This document shows, in pieces, positions 1 through 5,231 of a stretch of DNA of 12,253 nucleotides. The stretch covers positions 59,523-71,775 of the forward strand of contig WELB01000378.1 in NCBI GenBank assembly GCA_009602725.1, read 5' to 3'. The stretch comes from Spirogloea muscicola. Lineage: Eukaryota; Streptophyta; Zygnematophyceae; Spirogloeales; Spirogloeaceae. The position numbers were made by a program, and so were the translations under genes. Position 1 is the stretch's first letter; each line of letters begins with the position of its first letter. A model generated the notes under the pieces. That model saw only the letters and a program-made list of their open reading frames with translations. It ran no database searches and was not told the origin of the DNA.

Positions 1-180
1 ACAGGGTCGCTAGCGCAGGTGTACCGCATGCGCTTGGCCGTCTCGCTGCAGAGGTCTATGGCCCGCGCGCTGCACCTGCGTGCAGGCAGAGCCCTCGCTG
101 CTGCCTCAGGCTCTGGCCAGGGGACCCGCTTCCAGGAACCCAGTCTCTCTGACCTGAGGCTGCTTAGCAGGGGTTACTGA
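1..180 (+). CDS. Possible 3' end of an unidentified gene (partial)
   Basis: Frame 1 is open from the first base to a TGA at 178-180, giving about 59 residues with G/C-rich third positions (a run of CTG, GCC and CGC codons). The reading includes GSLAQVYRMRL, which faintly recalls the SIAQVHRA loop of ABC1/UbiB-type kinases. The valine-lysine segment that should follow in that family is absent, so I do not assign it. After 180 base composition drops and no frame stays open convincingly. It could be the last exon of a gene entering from the left, or chance. The stretch also holds a CAG/GTGTAC site near 17-22 that could be a splice donor or acceptor, so the exon boundary is unknown. Confidence 0.28.
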   Translation, partial: TGSLAQVYRMRLAVSLQRSMARALHLRAGRALAAASGSGQGTRFQEPSLSDLRLLSRGY

Positions 181-182
181 GT

Positions 183-309
183 GCTTCGTAGCTGCTTCGT
201 TTCTTTTCTGTGATTGTTGTTCTTCGTACTTCCCCTGGCCCCTTCTCGTCCTTTGTTCATTCTTATCTGGGCTGGCTTTTTCCAGCCCCTATCCTCAATG
301 GGCGAGCCC
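183..309 (+). repeat. Dispersed repeat R1, copy a, with hairpin
   Basis: This segment aligns by eye with 1367-1475. Both begin CTTCGTAGCTGCTT. After a variable middle, both continue GGCCCCTTC, CCTTTGT, ATTCTT and a GGGCTGGCTTTT core, then an (A)ATGGG or ATTGGG tail. Copy a holds a perfect 7-bp hairpin at 269-288 (stem GGGCTGG/CCAGCCC, loop CTTTTT). No flanking target duplication or coding capacity is visible. It could be an old short non-autonomous element or a shared 3'-UTR-like segment. Confidence 0.6.
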
Positions 310-310
310 T

Positions 311-897
311 TCTCTCGGCGAGAGCGTGGAAGTTCACACCTGGCTTCGTTTTGCAATTGGCGCCAAGTGGCATGATGGAGTACTTACTCCTTTGTAGACC
401 GCCCTGCCTTGAATCTGCTGATTTTTGCTTATTATTTATTGGAACTTTCATATCCACTGAAGAGTCAGCAGACTCCCCGAATTCTCCATTCCTCCAAACT
501 CATACGGACAACAAGCCATTATCCGCAAAAATGAAAAAAAGGAGAAAAAGGGAGGGGGGCGGGGGGATTTGTTTTACTTCAGTATAGTACACTTATGAGC
601 AGTACAACCTTAACAGTGGTTTTTCCCAGTTGGGGATATTTAGTGCCACATTGAAATGAATAAGGTTAGTCAACCCTGTTCAGCCACAAGGGCCTTCTTG
701 AGGCTGACATGACTTCCATCTCTTCATTGCGTCCATAATGAATGTCCTTGACGTCCCTCCAACAATTTCTCCCACTCATTTGAGTTGAAGTGCGCAGTGT
801 GTCAGAGCCTTAGCAATAGCTTCTTCTTCTTTTCCTTACCACAAAAGAAGCAAGTGCGGCCAGATTTAACTGGTGGCTGGGAGAGGCCAGGAAGGAA
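311..897. other. Intergenic stretch without a recognisable gene
   Basis: No frame here shows recognisable protein similarity. A plus frame open from 210 to 587 has mixed composition and no domain. At 550-567 there is a G-rich tract (GGG-A-GGGGGG-C-GGGGGG) directly after an A-rich run, able in principle to form a G-quadruplex. The rest is AT-richer than the genes. Confidence 0.5.
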
Positions 898-1122
898 TGG
901 ACAAGGTCTGAAGGAGCCGGAGTGCTAAGGACTGAGACAGCAGCAAGCGGACTCTCAGTAACCTCTAGTCAGTAGATGCAAGCGGCGGCCTCCGGCTTCT
1001 GTCAGGGCGACGTCTTTCCGCCTGCTAGCTATTCAGACTTGCATCTACTGACTAGAGGTTACTGAGAGTCCGCTTGCTGCTGTCTCAGTCCTTGGCACTC
1101 CGGCTCCTTCAGACCTTGTCCA
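898..1122 (+). repeat. Near-perfect 85-bp inverted repeat (long hairpin)
   Basis: Left arm 898-982 and right arm 1038-1122 are reverse complements over 85 positions with a single difference, T926 opposite G1094. The loop is 55 nt (983-1037) and could add a short GGCGG/CCGCC stem. In a plus-strand transcript the one difference is a U-G wobble, so the RNA stem would be unbroken; on minus it would be an A-C mismatch. Pairing stops abruptly at both outer ends (A897 against C1123), and I see no target-site duplication. Candidates are a small-RNA hairpin precursor, a foldback/MITE-type element, or a snap-back assembly or cloning artefact. No protein is encoded. Confidence 0.93.
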
Positions 1123-1366
1123 CAAAAGGTATACTGGCTTGGTCTAGCCTCGCGTTTATTTCATGCACACTGCGCGTCTTCTCACAGCTGCTTTCTCTGC
1201 GAGAGATGTGAACCTTGACCAGCCAATTGCGTACTAATGTAACAAAGTAAGTACAGAGTGGTGTAGCGCTGTCCGGCTTCTTCGGCTCTGGGACTTTGCT
1301 CATTCCTTTGGACTGGTCCTTTGGAGTGGTCCATCCTCCCCCGTTCTGACATAGCATCTTCAGGCC
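1123..1366. other. Non-coding spacer
   Basis: This lies between the long inverted repeat and repeat R1 copy b. A minus frame open over 1109-1357 overlaps the right hairpin arm and has no recognisable content. I see nothing else supportable. Confidence 0.4.
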
Positions 1367-1475
1367 CCTTCGTAGCTGCTTAGCGCTTTTGAGGCCCCTC
1401 CATCATTTGGCCCCTTCGAACCTTTGTCAATTCTTTTTCGGGCTGGCTTTTCACAGCCCTTGCCCCCATTGGGAG
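1367..1475 (+). repeat. Dispersed repeat R1, copy b, with hairpin
   Basis: This is the second copy of the segment at 183-309, in the same orientation and somewhat shorter in the middle. The core hairpin survives as a 6-bp stem (1440-1445 GGGCTG with 1454-1459 CAGCCC) around an 8-nt loop, and the T-rich loop is kept although flanking bases have changed. The two copies bracket the long inverted repeat at 898-1122. Confidence 0.58.
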
Positions 1476-1765
1476 GCTGCAGGGAAGAGAGCAAACCTCG
1501 TCGCATACGACATGGACAATGATGTGAACTATTCTTCCGCTTGCATGCCGTAGCGAGCCTTGGCACAGCTTCTGTCATGAATTTGACTCATGGGCACCAG
1601 CCGACCAAGAAGTGGTGGTATGTAGGGACTCAACCTAAGGACTTAAGCGTGAGAGGCCGAGGGAGGACACAAGGACGCTCCACATGCAGGCCGTGAGGAC
1701 CTGCTGATTGAGAAGTGCCAGCTTTGCTGCGTCGAGGTACAGAGCTGGGGCTCAGAGGAAACGGA
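1476..1765. other. Non-coding spacer
   Basis: No frame shows coding character or recognisable motifs. The stretch separates repeat R1 copy b from repeat R2 copy 1. Confidence 0.4.
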
Positions 1766-1900
1766 GTGTGTAGTGAGTGATGAAGGGCCTGAGTGGCCAA
1801 CTACAAAGGCAAGCATATTGACAGATTAACATCCTCTGCTGCTGAGTTGACCCTCTCAGAAACCACGAGTCAGCACATAGAGGTTGCTAACTGATGCTCG
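1766..1900 (+). repeat. Dispersed repeat R2, copy 1
   Basis: One of three copies in the window; the others are 4455-4579 (plus) and about 5574-5725 (minus). Shared blocks in order are GAGTGATG-A-GG, CCTGAG, ACAAAG-CAAGC, TTGACAG, ACATC, CTGCTGCT, TGACCC-CTCA, CACGAGTCAGCAC, TAGAGGT and then GCTAAC-GATGCTCG. This copy is diverged from the others mainly around TTAACATCCTC. It has no coding capacity, and I could not define terminal inverted repeats or a target duplication. Confidence 0.75.
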
Positions 1901-2559
1901 AATACAGGACGGCAAATTGACAAGCCTTTGTGCCACCAGCTAAGGCTCGACCAGCTTTCTGGTGCAAAGCATGAGCCTGAGCTCGCTGCAAACAGGCTGA
2001 CACACGACGTCACAAGAAATGACGAATAGGCTGCTGGCATGCCCAACTCAGCTGGAAGCAGTCCTCGCATCGTGCATATCGCAGACTTGCTGAGGTACAA
2101 CGGTAGCCTCTCAGACTGCTTGTGGCGGATCGTATGCTAACCAGTGGGGAGTGGCAGCTGGATTCTTCAGAATGCAGAGTCGTTTGCAGCGTCTGAGAGA
2201 TAAGCTGACAGATGGGCAGGACCTACACATGGAAGCTTGATATGGGCTGAAACATCACCGGGGGCAGTTGCCCTGAACCCTTGGCACTGGTAGCACGTGC
2301 CCTGGTGGCAACGGTGCGTCCTACATGTGGCGCACATGCGAACTTGCATGCGCTTTTGCCGTCTTGGCAAAACACCGGGATTTGGAACCAAACAACTCTC
2401 TCTGGGTACTGGTACAACAAGGATTCAATGAGGCTAATTGCTCCGTACTTCTAGATGGTGATGGGTTTATATCATAGCACTCCCCTTTGGTGGAGGCTGT
2501 CCGCGTGAAAAGTCATGCAATTGATGTGCAGGGGCCTTGACTGAAGAGGCTGTAATTAT
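1901..2559. other. Unassigned stretch between repeat R2 and the retroelement remnants
   Basis: There are no recognisable genes. A minus frame at 2167-2391 is rich in Cys and His (RMCATCRTHRCHQGTCYQC) and superficially resembles a zinc-binding domain. However, it lies on the wrong side of the minus-strand integrase remnant to be its zinc domain and matches no family I can name. The region could be further eroded retroelement sequence. Confidence 0.35.
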
Positions 2560-3325
2560 ACGATCGCATTTGTATGATTCTAGTCCTAGTCTCTCGATGA
2601 CCTGATGTGGTCCACGCTAGTATTGTAAGCTTGGTTGATGTTCTGGTCTTCTTGCTGGGAAGTTTAAGGGAAAAGTATTTCCTTCCTTGTACACCTGTGC
2701 ACGCGCCACAAGTAGTATCCTCCCTAACGCTGATCTTGTGCTGTCTACAAGTTCCTTGAGGCCATTGCTCGGATCAGAGCCGACCTCCCACTTGTGAGGG
2801 TCTGTGGAGGCTCGTCACTCAACAATGCCAAGCGATTCCAGGAAGGTCGGATTGCGTCCGCGCAGCACTCGGAAATCGATAGACCGGTGTAGTCCTGGGT
2901 GGAGCTACTGCGGGCCGCCAGCAAGAATGATAGATACTCGTCCCAGTCGTTCGTTGCTTGCTGACGTACTTGATGAGCATCCCCTTGACTGTAAATTTGA
3001 AGTGCTCCACCAGGCCCTAGAACCATCAGTCTGCGAGTGATGTAGAGGAACAATGGCTGTTCTACTCCAAGCTTGCCGGCAGAAGAAGGTGATGACCTCG
3101 TCTGAGAAGAAGGTTCCTTGTGTTTTCTAAAACCTGCTGCAGGCATATGGGTTGGCAGATCACATCCTGGAGGATGAAGAAGGCCACTTGTGCTGTGTCG
3201 GCTGTGGAAAGGGCTGCTCCATTGAGCCACTGAGATAGGTGGTCTCTTGCCAGGGTGATGTGCTCATGACGACCCTCTGAGGAGGCCACCTGGGCTTTAT
3301 GAAGATCCTCAGCAAGCTGTAGCAA
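2560..3325 (-). pseudogene. Broken Ty3/gypsy-type integrase remnant, minus copy
   Basis: Read on minus, pieces in shifting frames follow the order of a Ty3/gypsy (Metaviridae-type) integrase. They are an ARDHLSQW block near 3250-3227; a VICQ block; an HSQTDG block equivalent to the usual HPQTNG; VEHFKFTVKGMLIKYVSKQ around 3010-2957; and DWDEYLSFLLAARSS from about 2948. These are followed by a DPHKWE segment near 2798 and RGPHQVIERLG (a GPY/F-like C-terminal module) near 2616-2577. The frame changes several times, and the second catalytic Asp region (where DGG or DNG is expected) reads VLENTRN, so it cannot encode an active enzyme. No reverse transcriptase, gag or LTR could be recognised beside it. 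It is homologous at the DNA level to the plus-strand remnant at 3410-4076. Confidence 0.75.
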
Positions 3326-3409
3326 TGTTGCTACTGGCCACTAACGTGGTAAGCCGTCCACAACAATGCATCTGGCAGAAGTTGCCAGGAGAAGAATGAT
3401 TCGCTAAGT

Positions 3410-4076
3410 ATGAGGGCTGGACAACTCCAACAGCTCTCCATGCAAGAGCCTTCCGGGACGTGGATTGCCACTTACATCACGGGACCATTCTCAACCTCAG
3501 GGCAAACACGTAAGTACATCATGCTGGCAGCACACCACCTATTTCGGAGATATGCAGTCAGCGCGAGCATCCCCTCCTACAGCGGAGGAAGCACAAGTGG
3601 CCTCCTTCATTCCCTGAGATGATCTGCCAACACCTATGCCCGTGTGCGACTATCACGGACAATAGGAGCCAGTTTGCAAACAAGGTCACTACCACCCTCT
3701 GCCAGCAGCTGGGAGTGAGACACAGCTTTGCCACTCCATGCAGCCGACAGACTCATGGATTAGGCCATGGTGGGCAACTCACGATGACGTCACGGTGATG
3801 CTTGTCGATAGCGTCGGGGGACGACGAGTGAATCCACTCTGGCTAGCAGCCTACAATTGCTCCACCCCAAGATACACATCACCGCCCGTGAGAGCACCGT
3901 GCGGACGTGATCCGCTCTTCCCGGCAGTGCTCAACATGAGCATCCAGGGACAACCCTCCATGGACGCTCACAAGTGGGAGGAGACCTTCCACCAGATTGG
4001 TCCTGATCCGAGGACGGCCTCAAGGAGCTGGGACATTATTCAACAACTGCAGCTGGTCTCGTTTGCAAAGGTGTAG
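3410..4076 (+). pseudogene. Broken Ty3/gypsy-type integrase remnant, plus copy
   Basis: Plus-strand pieces in different frames follow the same integrase order. They are TGPFSTSG and RKYIMLAAHHLFRRYA (about 3480-3560); TDNRSQFANK and QQLGVRHSFATPCSRQTHG (about 3655-3757), where the catalytic Glu after the usual QTNG block is lost; then LWLAAYN and GRDPLFPAVLNM (about 3838-3940) and DAHKWEE (from about 3964). Frames change at least twice and stops interrupt it. It aligns at the DNA level with the minus copy: ATCTGCCAAC-C-TATGCC, CTCACAAGTGGGAGG and GGCCTCAAGGA occur in both. The two copies face away from one another around about position 3385. Confidence 0.78.
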
Positions 4077-4305
4077 GAGGAAGGACGGGGAAATGGGGAG
4101 GGGGAGGGCGCGGAGACGGGGCAGTGGGAGCAGCAACACAGCAGCAGCTTCCTGATGTGAATGAAGGGGTGCGGTGGCTGACAAAGGCAAGCCTAAAGAG
4201 AGGGACAGAAGCGGTCAAGCAGCAACAGCAAGCGAGTTGAAGCCGCAAGAGCAAGGGTTCTCTGGTGATAACCCAATTCCCGTCGTTCAGCAATCGAGAG
4301 CGTCC
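4077..4305. other. Non-coding spacer
   Basis: A purine-rich stretch at about 4076-4125 is followed by sequence without recognisable coding content. A plus frame open from 4174 to 4437 runs through the hairpin pair and shows repeated DQADPG/ADDQA words only because of that symmetry. Confidence 0.4.
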
Positions 4306-4370
4306 GACCAAGCTGACCCGGGGTGCCGGGTCAGCTTGGTCATCCGCACCCTTGATGCGGATGACCAAGC
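4306..4370. repeat. Two overlapping, mutually exclusive perfect hairpins
   Basis: Hairpin A pairs 4306-4321 with 4326-4341 (16 perfect pairs, loop GGTG). Hairpin B pairs 4334-4348 with 4356-4370 (15 perfect pairs, loop CCCTTGA). They share the segment GCTTGGTC at 4334-4341, which can pair with GACCAAGC on its left (4306-4313) or on its right (4363-4370) but not both. This gives an attenuator-like three-segment layout in only 65 nt. I know of no named element with this form. It may be a palindromic mobile repeat, a recombination footprint or a regulatory RNA structure. Confidence 0.92.
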
Positions 4371-4454
4371 GATGGGCGGGAAGGCGGCAGTGACGAGCAC
4401 GGCGGGCGCGCGTAGAGGTTGCGGCCAAGCTCTGTGACGCCTAGGAGAATAAAG

Positions 4455-4579
4455 CGTGTGTGGAGTGATGGAGGGCCTGAGCACAAAGCCAAGCAAGTTG
4501 ACAGGTGTACATCACCTGCTGCTAAGCTGACCCGCTCAGTAAGCACGAGTCAGCACGTAGAGGTCGTTAAGTGCCGAGG
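4455..4579 (+). repeat. Dispersed repeat R2, copy 2
   Basis: This aligns with 1766-1900 on plus and with 5574-5725 on minus, and is closest to the latter: both carry ACATCACCTGCTGCTA, AGCTGACCC and CACGAGTCA. Relative to copy 3 it lacks about ten bases after CCTGAG. It lies about 370 bp to the left of the visible BDP1-like exon, perhaps inside that gene's first intron. Confidence 0.78.
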
Positions 4580-4942
4580 TGCTGCGCCCCATGACGGGCA
4601 TCCATGGCGGCCCGTGGCGGAGGAGCCTGGCCGCGGCGAGGCGGCCGCCATGTGGGCGCCCATGGCGGGCGGGGGAGACCCGCCGCGGCGGCGAGCAGGA
4701 AGTCGCGTGTTCGGATCTTGGGCGCAGCAGCGGGGGACGGAAATATGCCCCCCTCCTCGCCGCCGCATCTTCGGCGGCCGGGGGGGAGGGGGGCGGGGGC
4801 CCAGGGGCGGGGGAGTCCCGGGTGGCCGGCCACCCGCCGCCCGGCGCGAGGAGGGGGGTGAGCGGCGGCCAGAAGGAAGAGGGGGGGTGGCGAAAGGCCC
4901 CCTCCCCCTCCCTAACCCACCTCCCTCCGGCAGGGCATAACC
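4580..4942. other. Extremely GC-rich tract with palindromes and G-runs
   Basis: No convincing gene is present; all frames stay open only because GC content is very high. The stretch holds an 18-bp perfect palindrome at 4819-4836 (centre GGCCGGCC), a 7-bp GCCGCCG/CGGCGGC hairpin at 4759-4778, and a run of G-tracts at about 4780-4813 with G-quadruplex potential. If the BDP1-like gene is real, this may be its first intron. Confidence 0.55.
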
Positions 4943-5197
4943 TCATACTCCCCGCCGCCGCCGCCGCCGCCGCCACCGCCGCAGCCGCCGCCGGTCGCGG
5001 GCGCGGACGGCTTTCGCGGCGNTGGCGCTGTTGAGGCGGCCGCCGCTCTCCTCGACCCGCCGGAAGCGGGAGGCGTCCTCGCGCAGGCTCGCGTACGCGC
5101 CCGCCACCAGGCTCGCCTCGTTCACCACAATGCGCCCGTCTACGACCGATACCTGTGGCGCGGCAGCAGCGGCGGCGGCGGCGGCGGCGGTGGTCAT
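4943..5197 (-). CDS. BDP1: Probable first exon of a BDP1-like TFIIIB subunit gene (partial)
   Basis: On minus, ATG at 5197-5195 opens MTT, ten alanines, then PQVSVVDGRIVVNEASL and a segment ending FRRVEESGGRLNSA. This matches the region just before the SANT domain in TFIIIB subunit B'' (BDP1), where families show PQ-DG-IV--SL, then VEE and SATY. BDP1 holds TFIIIB on RNA polymerase III promoters. The frame runs into arginine repeats after the ambiguous base N5022 and stops at 4943, so the true exon probably ends at a donor between about 4943 and 5020. The SANT domain expected next was not found to the left, so the gene is partial, rearranged or has a distant next exon. Lengthening the frame upstream would overlap ITPK exon 1 antisense. 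The assignment rests on a short motif. Confidence 0.5.
   Translation of the reverse strand: MTTAAAAAAAAAAPQVSVVDGRIVVNEASLVAGAYASLREDASRFRRVEESGGRLNSAXAAKAVRARDRRRLRRWRRRRRRRGV
4952..4985. repeat. CCG trinucleotide repeat
   Basis: A run of CCG units with one ACC interruption lies at the 3' edge of the BDP1-like exon, where the minus reading becomes arginine only. It is a likely site of assembly difficulty; an unresolved base occurs nearby at 5022. Confidence 0.85.
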
Positions 5198-5231
5198 GTC
5201 GTCCGGCGGCGGCGGCGGCGGCGGCGGCAGC
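5161..5231. repeat. GGC trinucleotide runs on both sides of the shared start
   Basis: GGC/GCA units at about 5161-5190 encode the polyalanine after the BDP1-like start on minus. GGC units at about 5203-5231 encode the polyglycine after the ITPK start on plus. The two runs sit symmetrically around CATG at 5195-5198. Confidence 0.85.

Noticed and set aside
210-587. Plus open frame of 125 codons near the left edge
   Set aside because: It has no domain, mixed codon composition, and overlaps repeat R1 copy a and the G-rich tract.
1766-1900. Repeat R2 as a tRNA-derived SINE
   Set aside because: TGGCCAAGTA in copy 3 resembles an A box, but no convincing B box (GGTTCGA-type) follows at the right distance in any copy.
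2167-2391. Cys/His-rich minus frame as an integrase zinc-binding domain
   Set aside because: The spacing does not match the HHCC pattern, and it lies downstream of the integrase remnant on the same strand, where that domain would not be.
5031-5195. N-terminal extension of ITPK upstream of 5196
   Set aside because: The frame is open, but it is the antisense of the conserved BDP1-like exon and contains nothing like an ITPK leader. The ATG at 5196 leaves a normal short N-terminus.
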